From Mycobacterium sp. 236(2023) (GTDB taxonomy: Bacteria > Actinomycetota > Actinomycetes > Mycobacteriales > Mycobacteriaceae): DNA of 64,000 bases. Location: positions 620,001 through 684,000 of the forward strand of contig NZ_JARSBP010000004.1 of assembly GCF_029623955.1 (NCBI RefSeq), read 5' to 3'. Of the stretch, positions 50,746-58,897 are shown in pieces. Positions within the stretch are counted from its first letter, which is position 1. The number at the start of each line of letters is the position of its first letter. The notes beneath the pieces are model-generated. The model was not told the DNA's origin. It ran no database searches and saw nothing but the letters and a program-made list of their open reading frames with translations. The position numbers and the translations under genes are program-made.

Positions 50746-51993
50746 ATGCGAATAGCCGTCAAACCGGTCATCACGACCAGCGTGGCTCTGGTGGGGGCCA
50801 GTGTCATCGCCATCACTCCGATCGAGGCGCCTGCGCCGACCGTGCCCGTCGTCCAGTCCGACGTCAGCCTGTCCGCATCGTCTGTGGCCTACGTGCCGAT
50901 CAACATGGTCCAGCAGGTCCTCAGCTCACCCGCCAACATGGCCGCAGCGATGGACCGGCTGGCCGCCGCCCTGGTGATCAGCGGCAGCTGGAACGAGAAC
51001 CACGCCAACAACCAATGGGGTTGGGACGAGGCCAATCCGGCCATGTTGAAAGAGCTGATCAACATGGCCATCCCGTTTCCGGCGTTCTCCGAGCCGTGGG
51101 GCAGACACCTGAACTGGTGGGCCACGGCGAACCTGCCGATGTACGAGGGATGCAACTTCGACTGCCCGGATCTGCCGGGGATGCTCGACCGGATGTTCAA
51201 GGTCCCGATGAGCGAGTTCTACGACGAGGACGGCTACACCTTCCCCGTCGTCAAGACTCCCTTCAACGGCGAGGAGACGCCGTGGTCGGAGCAGACCGTC
51301 AAACTCGATCCGGCCGAACCTCTTCGCTCCGTGTGGGATTCGCTGACCGCCGAGCCCACCGGCATCAAGACCACGACGCTGTGGGAGTTCGTCACCGCGG
51401 CGGCCAACCTCGGTGCGGCACTGCAGATCACCGGCCACATGCCGGACTGGATCGCGGTACGTGAGATCGAGACGTTCTTCAAACACTTCCTGCGGCCCCC
51501 CGTCGAGGAGGATCCTGAAACACCCTCCGGTGCAACAGAATTGTCGTTCGTGTCGCCGGCGCTGCTCTCCCCCGCCGCGACCGATGCCGAAGTGGTCGAC
51601 GTGGCCGCCGACGACGTGCCGGACGAGACCACCGAGAAAAAGGTCACCGAGACGACTTCCGACGAGCAGGGTGACAAGCCGGACGCCCCGACGATCGTCG
51701 ACACCGCGACGAATTTCCTGAAAGGCAAGTTCGCGCTGGCCGAGCCGGAAGGCGACACCGAAGACGCCGAAGAAGCAGCGGATGTGAAAGGCGCTGCAGC
51801 CGAAGATGATTCGGACGAAAGCGATGCGTCCACCGACGACGAGGCGTCCAGCAGCAGGGTCAAGCACCGCAAGTCCGGCGACAGCGATTCCGGATCGGGC
51901 TCGGATGCCTCTAGTGCGAGCGACTCCGACTCCGGGGGATCCGGTGGCTCCGCCGGTTCGGGCGGCTCCGGTGGAGGCGATTCCGACAGCTGA
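50746..51993 (+). CDS. Secreted GjpA-like domain protein with Ser/Gly/Asp-rich tail
   Basis: A 415-residue protein with a Sec signal peptide (about 1-30, KPVITTSVALVGASVIAITP) clearly akin to that of the 802-residue hydrolase. It has one domain of about 200 residues starting at YVPIN (49), then GSWNENHANNQWGWDEANP, WWATANLPMYEGC, MLDRMFKVPMSEF and EPTGIKTTTLWEF. These align with the second domain of the 45331-47739 product. From about 265 the sequence is low-complexity, ending in Gly/Ser/Asp repeats. From memory, mycobacterial proteins with this signal and pattern are labelled outer membrane porin GjpA, after a Gordonia channel protein. Channel activity here is inference. Confidence 0.75.
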   Translation: MRIAVKPVITTSVALVGASVIAITPIEAPAPTVPVVQSDVSLSASSVAYVPINMVQQVLSSPANMAAAMDRLAAALVISGSWNENHANNQWGWDEANPAMLKELINMAIPFPAFSEPWGRHLNWWATANLPMYEGCNFDCPDLPGMLDRMFKVPMSEFYDEDGYTFPVVKTPFNGEETPWSEQTVKLDPAEPLRSVWDSLTAEPTGIKTTTLWEFVTAAANLGAALQITGHMPDWIAVREIETFFKHFLRPPVEEDPETPSGATELSFVSPALLSPAATDAEVVDVAADDVPDETTEKKVTETTSDEQGDKPDAPTIVDTATNFLKGKFALAEPEGDTEDAEEAADVKGAAAEDDSDESDASTDDEASSSRVKHRKSGDSDSGSGSDASSASDSDSGGSGGSAGSGGSGGGDSDS

Positions 51994-52019
51994 GGCGCCC
52001 CGCGAAATACGCCCAACAG

Positions 52020-52049
52020 AACGCGCCGCCACGAAAGTGGCGGCGCGTT
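52020..52049. terminator. Perfect bidirectional terminator hairpin
   Basis: aacgcgccgccac (52020-52032) and its exact complement gtggcggcgcgtt (52037-52049) enclose a GAAA tetraloop. It lies between the convergent stops at 51993 and 52064 and should end both transcripts. Confidence 0.92.
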
Positions 52050-52063
52050 GTGGTGCGACGGGT

Positions 52064-53758
52064 TCACTTGTAGTTGAAGACGAGCCTTCCGCCGTTGGTG
52101 AACTCGGTGTAGATCGGTGTCACCGCGAACGGTGTGAAGCCGAAGATCGCGTCGGTCGCCTCGGGATCGATGCTCGGGGTGTCCTTGCCCGAGGTGCGGT
52201 ACGAGAAGAGCTCCACCCCGTCCGGGGTCGACACCGTGATCAGGGTGCCGTTGGGCAGGCTTGTCGCGCCGTTGACCAGTGAGGCTGGGATGGAACCCTC
52301 GATGCCTCCGGTGTCGACCCATGTGTCGAGGAGCTGCTCGTCGTAGTCACCGATCTTCACCCTCAGCTGGTTGATCGGGGCGCCGTCGAGTGTGACGCGG
52401 GCGGCATAGGGATTCGGCCCCAGGATGGCGCGGTTGCGCTTCGGATCCATCAGGACGCCCTGGCCGAGAAGCCCGGGAAGGAACGCGAGCGGATTGGACC
52501 TGCCGGCGGCACTCGGTCTACCGGAGTTGGGGCCGATGCCGAGGATGCCCTGGTAGTCACTGTTGGTCTGCGACAGCGCATACCAGGTGTTCAAGGTGAC
52601 GACCTTGACAGGTGACGGTGCGCTCGTGACGTCGTCATTGACCGTGACCGGGATGTTGTAGACGTCGTAGAAATACGGAACGGCGCAGTCGGCGAAGCAG
52701 GCCCAATCGCGGCCGATGATCGGGCCGAGCTGCTCCAGTCCGATCACCTGCGGGTTGATGACCAGCCCGTACGACCCGGTGTCGAGGAGGACGTTGACGA
52801 CCTCACCGCCGTTGATGGACATCTGGATGATCGGGTTGATCCTGGGAATGCCGTTCGTGTTCTCCATGTAGACGTCCAGGATCTGGTAGACGAGGCCGTT
52901 GTCGGACGCTTGATCGACGAGCGTTGCCAAGGCGGCCATCTGCTCCCGTGGGCCGAAGAGCCCGACCACGGGAAGGAACTTCTCGGCCGCTTCGAGCTGG
53001 TCCTGCGCTCGGATCGTGCGCTGGATGCTTGCTTCGATCCGCTGCCCGGCGATCCAATGGGCGAAGGTGTTCTCCGCGGTGGCGGCGTATTGCGCCTGCA
53101 GTGTGGCGTGGTTCTCCTGCCAGCGCTCCAGCGACGTCTGGGCACCCCCCAACCACATCTGCGGGAGGATCGAGGCCAGGCCGGCGAGAAAATTGCCGCT
53201 GTCCCAGGTTGCTGCCTTCAGGCCGTCCCGCGCCTCGGAGATCTGCTCGACCGCCAGATCGACGGTGTTCGTGTCGTCGTCGGCTGCGGCGGCGACCACC
53301 TCGTCGGCGTCCGCATCGTCGGCGTCGTCCGCGACGTCGAGCGTGACAAGAGCTTCGGCTTTGCCGGTGCGGGCGCTGGCAGGCACCGAGGCCGGGCTGG
53401 TCTCCGCGCTGTCGGCGGCATCGCCGTCCTCTGCATCGGCCTCGTTCGCCTTCTCGGCGGCTTCTGTGTCGGTCTCTCCGGCGTCGTTCTCTCCGCCGCC
53501 GTCGTTCTCTCCGCCGTCGTCGTCAGACTCCCTGGCGGCGCGCGTCGACTTGGTGGTCGATCGCGACTCGCCGGAGGATGCCGACGAGGACGAGGAGGAG
53601 GAATCATCGCTGCTGCTCGCTGCGTCGGCACTGCTGCTGGCGCTGCTGTCATCCGGTGCTGCCTGTGCCGTGGTGGCCGTCCACATGCACACGCCTGTGG
53701 CGATTGCGGGTGTCGCAAGGGCCGTCGCTGCCCAGCTACTGATTTTCACAAGCGTCAT
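52064..53758 (-). CDS. Secreted PecA-like aspartic protease lacking a PE domain
   Basis: A 564-residue protein. A Sec signal peptide (about 1-34, ending TAQAAP) leads into an extremely Ser-, then Asp/Glu/Ala-rich low-complexity region to about 160. A helical segment runs about 165-290, and a retropepsin-like protease domain runs from about 300 to the end. Two DTG motifs are present, LLDTGSYGLVI with Asp326 and WVDTGGIEGSI with Asp482. NPLAFLPGLLGQGVL and the final GGRLVFNYK are family features. In pathogenic mycobacteria PecA (PE_PGRS35) uses this domain behind a PE module to cleave the PE region off LipY and PE_PGRS proteins at the surface. Here export is by Sec. The target could be the low-complexity linkers of neighbouring secreted proteins. 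Confidence 0.85.
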   Translation of the reverse strand: MTLVKISSWAATALATPAIATGVCMWTATTAQAAPDDSSASSSADAASSSDDSSSSSSSASSGESRSTTKSTRAARESDDDGGENDGGGENDAGETDTEAAEKANEADAEDGDAADSAETSPASVPASARTGKAEALVTLDVADDADDADADEVVAAAADDDTNTVDLAVEQISEARDGLKAATWDSGNFLAGLASILPQMWLGGAQTSLERWQENHATLQAQYAATAENTFAHWIAGQRIEASIQRTIRAQDQLEAAEKFLPVVGLFGPREQMAALATLVDQASDNGLVYQILDVYMENTNGIPRINPIIQMSINGGEVVNVLLDTGSYGLVINPQVIGLEQLGPIIGRDWACFADCAVPYFYDVYNIPVTVNDDVTSAPSPVKVVTLNTWYALSQTNSDYQGILGIGPNSGRPSAAGRSNPLAFLPGLLGQGVLMDPKRNRAILGPNPYAARVTLDGAPINQLRVKIGDYDEQLLDTWVDTGGIEGSIPASLVNGATSLPNGTLITVSTPDGVELFSYRTSGKDTPSIDPEATDAIFGFTPFAVTPIYTEFTNGGRLVFNYK

Positions 53759-53985
53759 TAAACCAGGAGCACCGCATCACGCGATGCCTTTTCGTTGACG
53801 TAGCAACAACTGTGTTCAAAGCCCCTGACACAGGCGGCAGGCTCCGCGGGAGGGCGCCAAAGCCGGGTGGCGGCCAGTGAAGGGAACGTGAAGTCGCAGA
53901 GTATCATCAGCAAATATCCGAATAACGAACAGGCGTGGTTGTCGGATTTGCTGTATCCAGGCGGAGGCCTGCCCGGACATCACAC

Positions 53986-54705
53986 CTAGTCGGTGCCCAT
54001 CCACGGGCGGTTGCCGTACGTGTTGAGGTGCATGACCTCGGCGACCGGCCGTCGGGTCGTCGGGCCGTAGCGCCCGCGCGGCCAACCCAGCGGCACTACG
54101 CAACACGGCGTCACCGACACGGGGAGCCCGAGTGTCTTGCGGGTAGAGGTGACGCTCCACAGCGGCAGTGTGATCAGCGAGGCGCCCAGGCCCATCGCGC
54201 GCGCGGCCAGCAGCAGATTCTGCACGCTCGGATAGATCGAGCCGAAGAATCCGGACAGCGCCGCATGCGGCATCGGGACGAACGGGATACGACCGTCCTT
54301 GGCGCCCAGCTTCAGACATGCCACGACGAGGACAGGAACCTCGGTGAAGTGGTCGACCTGCCACTGCACCGCGCGGGCCGTCTTCGCCATCGACGGATCC
54401 TTCTTCGATACCCGGCGAATCACGGCCTGGTAATACAGATTCCACGCCTGCCGGTAACGCTTGGCGAGCTTCTTCTTCGTCTCGTAGTCCTTGATGACGA
54501 TGAACTCCCAGTTCTGCCCGTTGGCGCCGGTCGGCGCATGCAGGGCCACCTCGAGACACTTCATCAGGATCTCGTCGTCGATCGGATCGGGGTACACCCG
54601 TCGCACGGCACGCTGGGTCATCATCACGTCGATCAGCGACATGTCCAGCCGCGCAAGAGCTTCCGGCGTCGACGGGGTGGTCGTCGAAAAGTTGGGCTCA
54701 GCCAT
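53986..54705 (-). CDS. Nitroreductase-family flavoprotein
   Basis: A 239-residue FMN-dependent nitroreductase-family protein. The FMN-binding start is MMTQRAVRRVYPDPIDDEIL near residue 28, followed by ALHAPTGANGQNWEFIVI near 53. FFGSIYPSVQNLLLAARAMGLGASLITLP forms the central helix region near 150, seen as SVQNLLLAARAMGLGAS. A short C-terminal segment closes the fold. Substrate unknown. It is the last of three coupled genes: flavodoxin-like, DUF2505, nitroreductase. The DUF2505 stop overlaps its start by 8 bp. A 227-bp non-coding stretch downstream of it carries the promoter of the PecA-like gene. Confidence 0.88.
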   Translation of the reverse strand: MAEPNFSTTTPSTPEALARLDMSLIDVMMTQRAVRRVYPDPIDDEILMKCLEVALHAPTGANGQNWEFIVIKDYETKKKLAKRYRQAWNLYYQAVIRRVSKKDPSMAKTARAVQWQVDHFTEVPVLVVACLKLGAKDGRIPFVPMPHAALSGFFGSIYPSVQNLLLAARAMGLGASLITLPLWSVTSTRKTLGLPVSVTPCCVVPLGWPRGRYGPTTRRPVAEVMHLNTYGNRPWMGTD

Positions 54706-55204
54706 TCTGCGCGATCCAATCCGAGGTGAAGCGGGTCAGTTGTGGGAGTTCGGCGACGATCTGGTCGCAGATGGCCTTCTCGAACCTGCCGCCGACAAGG
54801 GGAATCTTGACTTCGACGGTGCCGGTGAACGTCAGCCGTGATCCTTCCCCCTGTGGGGTCAGCGTGAGGTGCCCCTCCCCTGACCCCGGGACACCCGACG
54901 CGGAGATCGTGACGACGCCACGCACGTCGTCGGCGACGCCACGCTTCCAGGTCTCGGCCCGCACGATCGACAGATTGCCGCGGAAGACCTTCGTCAGCGG
55001 TCCCGGAAGCAGATCATTGCGGAGATCCTGCGTCGTCGCGACGTCGACCGCACCGTCTGCGTCGACGTCGAGCCTGTCCAAAGTGGTTGCACCGCCGCCG
55101 AATTCGGCAATACGGTCGTTCCAGTACCCAGCGTCACCGAACGCCGCCAGAATCGCATCCACGCCGGCGGGCGAGTCGGTCTGCACCTCAAAAGGACTCG
55201 GCAC
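54698..55204 (-). CDS. DUF2505 (SRPBCC/START-like) protein
   Basis: A 168-residue protein of the DUF2505 group, a probable SRPBCC (START-like) hydrophobic-ligand fold found in mycobacteria. Typical features are an N-terminal PFEVQTDSPAGVDAILAAFGD, the TLDRLDVDADGAVDVATTQDL strand pair, and a C-terminal VEVKIPLVGGRFEKAICDQI followed by RFTSDWI. The GTG at 55204 follows the preceding stop by one base, and its own stop overlaps the nitroreductase start by 8 bp, so the three products are probably made together. Function is unknown; lipid or flavin-related ligand binding is possible. Confidence 0.8.
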   Translation of the reverse strand: MPSPFEVQTDSPAGVDAILAAFGDAGYWNDRIAEFGGGATTLDRLDVDADGAVDVATTQDLRNDLLPGPLTKVFRGNLSIVRAETWKRGVADDVRGVVTISASGVPGSGEGHLTLTPQGEGSRLTFTGTVEVKIPLVGGRFEKAICDQIVAELPQLTRFTSDWIAQNG

Positions 55205-55205
55205 C

Positions 55206-55871
55206 CTACTGCCCGCCGAATAACCGGTCCGCCAGCCTGCCCGCAAAGGTGCGTGCCTGATCCACCTGTCCGGCACTGATATTCGTCGGCGGGATCTTCA
55301 CGCCGAGATAGCGGTCCTTGTACTCGCCCGACCCGAGGTAACTCGTCAGCGACAGCATCGACGGCAGTTGCCCACCCGGGTACTCGAAATGGATGCTGTC
55401 GACGAACCGGCCACCCTTCTTGTCCGCCAACTCGCGGACCGCTTCCAGGTTCTCGCGCCAATAACGGCGGCACACCGTGAAGACCGCGTACGGGGTGCCC
55501 TCCAGCAGAGGCGCTGCTTCTGCCGACTCCAGAAAGGAACGCAGCGGCATGCTCACGGTCTTCCACCAGGTGGGCGACCCGAACACGATCAGATCGTAGG
55601 GTCCCGTGCGCACCGCGTCGGGCGTGCGGATCTCACCGGTCTCACCCTTGCCCTGGGCCTTGAACACGCTGAACATGTCGGGCCACACACTGCGCATCGG
55701 GAACCGGGTGAACGGCTCCGAGTACTGCGGATCGACGAACTCGATCGGCGCCAGCGTCACCTCGGCGCCCTTGCTGCGCAGCACGTCAGCCGCGGCGTCG
55801 AGAACCTTCTGGGTTTGACCGGTGTACGAGTAATAGACGAACAGCACCCTGGTGTTGCCTGGCGCACTCAT
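55206..55871 (-). CDS. Flavodoxin-like NAD(P)H-dependent oxidoreductase
   Basis: A 221-residue flavodoxin-fold protein with the FMN phosphate loop SYTGQTQKVLDAA near residue 14. Flavin-stacking segments are GSPTWWKTVSMPLRSFLE near 95 and VCRRYWRENLEAV near 130. The length exceeds simple flavodoxins, suggesting a quinone-reductase-like member with NAD(P)H as donor. The ATG at 55871 follows GAGGGAGCCAACC. It is the first gene in the operon with DUF2505 and nitroreductase genes and diverges from the methyltransferase at 55928, leaving 56 bp between starts. Confidence 0.85.
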   Translation of the reverse strand: MSAPGNTRVLFVYYSYTGQTQKVLDAAADVLRSKGAEVTLAPIEFVDPQYSEPFTRFPMRSVWPDMFSVFKAQGKGETGEIRTPDAVRTGPYDLIVFGSPTWWKTVSMPLRSFLESAEAAPLLEGTPYAVFTVCRRYWRENLEAVRELADKKGGRFVDSIHFEYPGGQLPSMLSLTSYLGSGEYKDRYLGVKIPPTNISAGQVDQARTFAGRLADRLFGGQ

Positions 55872-55927
55872 GGTTGGCTCCCTCTCGCTTTTTGTCGCCC
55901 GGAGGCGTTTCCGCATAGCCTCTGTGC

Positions 55928-56758
55928 ATGACCGACAAGGTTTCCATCGATCTGACCGGGCCGGCCCAGACGATGCTGACGACCCTCTACCTGAAAGCTC
56001 TCGACGCGGACTTCGAGCGTCCCGTGCTCGGCGACCGCTTCGCCAAAGAGGCTATCGACCGCATCGACTACGACTGGGCCGACCTCGGGGTCAACGGCAA
56101 ATGGGCGCCCATCGTCACCGTGCGCACCGCCCAGTACGACATCTGGGCCAAGCAGTTCATCGCCGCTCACGGCGAGTGCACCGTCGTCCATCTCGGCTGC
56201 GGACTCGACAGCCGCGTGTTCCGGGTCGACCCCGGCCCCGACGTGCAGTGGTACGACGTCGACTTCCCCGGCGTCATCGAGCTGCGCGAGCAGGTCTACC
56301 CGTCGCGACCCAACTACCACCTGCTGCCCACCCCGGCCACCGAACTGTCCTGGCTGGACCAGATTCCCGCCGACAAACCCGTGCTGTTCCTCGCCGAGGG
56401 CATCAGCATGTACCTCACCGAAGATGACGGCATCGCACTGCTGCGCCGCGTCGTCGAACGCTTCCCGTCCGGCGAGCTGCAGATCGACTTCTACAACTGG
56501 GTCGGCATCCGGTCGCAGAAGACGCAAACCCTGGTGCGCAAGACAGGATCGAAGCTGTACTGGGCCGTCAACAGCCCCGACGACATCCTGTCCAACGTTC
56601 CCGGCACCCGATTGCTGGCGTGCGTGACGATTTTCAGCGCAAGTACCGCGACCCGGGCGTCGAAGCTTTTCAAGGCGCTGGCTCGCGCCATTCGTGTTGT
56701 GCCGCCGGTGCGTAACGCGCTGCAGTATCACCGCTACGGGTTCGGCCCAGTCAGCTGA
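55928..56758 (+). CDS. SAM-dependent methyltransferase, leucine-carboxyl-methyltransferase family (second copy)
   Basis: A 276-residue class I methyltransferase. Conserved patterns are TLYLKALDADFERPVLGDRFA near residue 18 (split as TLYLKALDADFE and RPVLGDRFA), the SAM motif VVHLGCGLDSRVFRVDPG near 87, QWYDVDFPGVIELREQVYP near 107, and FLAEGISMYLTEDDG near 155. It is distinct from the methyltransferase at 41608, with which it shares only family motifs, and is not the Rv2952-type phthiotriol O-methyltransferase. Its stop overlaps papA5 by 8 bp, tail to tail. Because it borders the PDIM-type genes, a role in polyketide or surface-lipid methylation is conceivable but unproven. Confidence 0.87.
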   Translation: MTDKVSIDLTGPAQTMLTTLYLKALDADFERPVLGDRFAKEAIDRIDYDWADLGVNGKWAPIVTVRTAQYDIWAKQFIAAHGECTVVHLGCGLDSRVFRVDPGPDVQWYDVDFPGVIELREQVYPSRPNYHLLPTPATELSWLDQIPADKPVLFLAEGISMYLTEDDGIALLRRVVERFPSGELQIDFYNWVGIRSQKTQTLVRKTGSKLYWAVNSPDDILSNVPGTRLLACVTIFSASTATRASKLFKALARAIRVVPPVRNALQYHRYGFGPVS

Positions 56759-58004
56759 CACTGGCGGCCTGGCGGGCTGCAATGCCGCGCAGCAGCGTCT
56801 CGATCACCTGCACCGACTTCTCCGGCTGCGGTCCGTGCGAGTGGTATTCGATCATCAGGCGGCCCGCGAAGATCTTGCTGGTGTAGATCTCGATGCCCGC
56901 GCCGACGGCGAAGTACAGCTCGCCGTGGCTGGCTGCCAGTTCCATTTCCGGTGGCATCCGCATCGGCGGGACGATGCCGTTGTCGGTGAACATCACCACA
57001 TCGGGCAAGCCGGGCGGATTGCCGACATACTGCGGGCTGAAATGCAGGAAGCTCTGCTGGATGACGCCCTCGGCGATGTCCTTCTTGAAGGTGTCGTTGA
57101 TGTCCCGCGCGAGGTCGACAACGTCTGTGGCGGGGGTGATTTCGGCGAGATAGGTGGCGATACCGACGGGATTGGTGCATTCGGTCGCCTTCACCGGCGG
57201 TGACAGCAGGTAGCGCAGGTCGACCGGGTAGACGTAGGGCACCGGAATGTTCGGCGTCTCGCGCAACTGCCACTCGGCCATCAGGATCGCCGCTGACAAC
57301 AGGCTGTTCAGGCCGAGCTTGTTGGCGCGGCAGAACGCGATGATGTTGTCGGTCTCCTGTTCGGAGAGCTTGCAGAATTCCATCGGAACACGTTGCGGCA
57401 GCACCGGATTGGATTCCGACGGGGCGCGGCGCGACGGCGGCACGTCGTAGGCGAACATCGCCGCGAGCAGCCGCTCCAGGCCCGAGCGGAGCTTCTTCTC
57501 CACGCCGCGGTCGGCCAGCACCGACTCCAGCGACGTCGGTACCGACTCCACCGGAGTCTGGCGGGCAGTGCCCGACGTGACGAGATCGGTGTACGTCGAG
57601 AACAGTTCCTCGACGAGGCTGAACTGGTGATGGCCGTCGGCGAGGCTGTGGTGGATGTAGAGCGTCAGGTGCGTCTCATCGGGCCGTCGGGTCAACCGGA
57701 TGTGGGTCAGCGCGGCGGTCTGGTCGAACAGCAGCAGCGGCGGCTCGGCGTCCGCGTCGAGATCCACGACCTCCAGTCCCTCGTGCATCAGGTCGTCCAG
57801 GACGATCTCCCACTTCCCGTCGGGCAGCTGCTCGAGGTGGCCGTTGAGGACGGGATGGGCCTGCAGCAGCGCATCGAACGCCTCGGACAGCGCGTCGACG
57901 TCGACGGTGCCGCGGACGTGGGCGGCGAGGCCGACGAAGTTCTGTGTCTCGGCGAACATCTCCTCGCTGCGTGCCAGCTTCCGGATGCCCGATGACGGAA
58001 ACAT
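56751..58004 (-). CDS. papA5: Phthiocerol/phthiodiolone dimycocerosyl transferase PapA5
   Basis: A 417-residue acyltransferase of the condensation-domain superfamily. M. tuberculosis PapA5 (422 residues) esterifies both hydroxyls of phthiocerol with mycocerosic acids carried on the Mas synthase. The N-terminus MFPSSGIRKLARSEEMF matches MFPGSVIRKLSHSEEVF of PapA5. The catalytic HHxxxDG appears as IHHSLADGHHQ near residue 122, and VPYVYPVDLRYLLSPPV near 255 and GVIQQSFLHFSP near 315 are also shared. It is 47 bp downstream of drrC, the same order as in M. tuberculosis. The acyl donor here need not be mycocerosate, as no mas gene is visible. Confidence 0.94.
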   Translation of the reverse strand: MFPSSGIRKLARSEEMFAETQNFVGLAAHVRGTVDVDALSEAFDALLQAHPVLNGHLEQLPDGKWEIVLDDLMHEGLEVVDLDADAEPPLLLFDQTAALTHIRLTRRPDETHLTLYIHHSLADGHHQFSLVEELFSTYTDLVTSGTARQTPVESVPTSLESVLADRGVEKKLRSGLERLLAAMFAYDVPPSRRAPSESNPVLPQRVPMEFCKLSEQETDNIIAFCRANKLGLNSLLSAAILMAEWQLRETPNIPVPYVYPVDLRYLLSPPVKATECTNPVGIATYLAEITPATDVVDLARDINDTFKKDIAEGVIQQSFLHFSPQYVGNPPGLPDVVMFTDNGIVPPMRMPPEMELAASHGELYFAVGAGIEIYTSKIFAGRLMIEYHSHGPQPEKSVQVIETLLRGIAARQAASVS

Positions 58005-58051
58005 GAGTCCCTAACTCCCGGTTGTTCGATGTGCGCGTGATTGTCGGTGGG

Positions 58052-58897
58052 TCAGCCGCGCTTGCTGGCCCTGCGGTACCCGATCGCCAGCGGCATAGCG
58101 CACACGGCCGCGATCCCTGCCGCCCACAACACCGAGAAGAGCACCGGCTGGGCGATCGGACCTTCCAACGACAGGCCCTTCATCGCCTCGATCGTAGTGC
58201 TGATCGGCTGGTGCTCGACGAACGGCTGCAGCCACTCCGGGTATTGGTCCAGCGGTACGAACCCGATCGAGAAGAACATCAGGATGGCGATGACGATCTC
58301 GGTCGCCTGCGGGGCGATCGTGCTCGACGAGAACAACGCCAGCGTGAGCACAGCCGCCGACAACGCCACGCCGAACAGCGCGGGCATGAACACCCACACG
58401 ACGGCCGCCAGGATGCCCTGCTCGAATCGGAAACCGAGAGCCAAGCCCACGCACATGACCACGAGCGTGATGACGACGATGCGGCAGAAGTCCGCGGTCA
58501 GCCGTGCCAGCAGCCCCGCCGCGCGGTGCACCGGCACCACCCAGAACCGGGACAGCAGACCGACTTCGCGTTCCCTCATGATGCCGACCGCACCGATGAT
58601 CGAACCGGTCATGCCGCCGACCAGCGCCACCAGCGGCACCTGCCCGTACAGCCCGCTGTGCCCGGTGACCTGTTCGATGACCTCGCCCAGCACGATGTCG
58701 AGAGCCACCAGGAACACCGCGGGCATGACCATCGACTGCACCAGCGTCGCCGGGTCGCGGCTCCACCGCCGCAGAATCCGCGCGGTCAGCACCAGCACCT
58801 GCGGCAGCAGACGCTTGGGTGAGTTCTCCCAGATGCGCTCGCGGCGATGCCTGCCGCCCGGGCGGTACGGTGCCGTCGCCGATGGCTGAAGCGTCAT
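58052..58897 (-). CDS. drrC: PDIM-type ABC transporter permease DrrC
   Basis: A 281-residue ABC-2 type membrane protein with six predicted transmembrane helices after a cytoplasmic N-terminus of about 45 residues. Recognisable ABC-2 elements are GSIIGAVGIMREREVGLLSRFW near residue 115 (as IMREREVGLLSRFWVVPVHR) and the QPISTTIEAMKGL segment near 240. In M. tuberculosis DrrABC moves PDIM to the cell envelope. The ATG overlaps the drrB stop by 4 bp (ATGA), so translation is coupled. The long open frame upstream in the same phase, up to 59767, is the shadow of drrB. Confidence 0.9.
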   Translation of the reverse strand: MTLQPSATAPYRPGGRHRRERIWENSPKRLLPQVLVLTARILRRWSRDPATLVQSMVMPAVFLVALDIVLGEVIEQVTGHSGLYGQVPLVALVGGMTGSIIGAVGIMREREVGLLSRFWVVPVHRAAGLLARLTADFCRIVVITLVVMCVGLALGFRFEQGILAAVVWVFMPALFGVALSAAVLTLALFSSSTIAPQATEIVIAILMFFSIGFVPLDQYPEWLQPFVEHQPISTTIEAMKGLSLEGPIAQPVLFSVLWAAGIAAVCAMPLAIGYRRASKRG

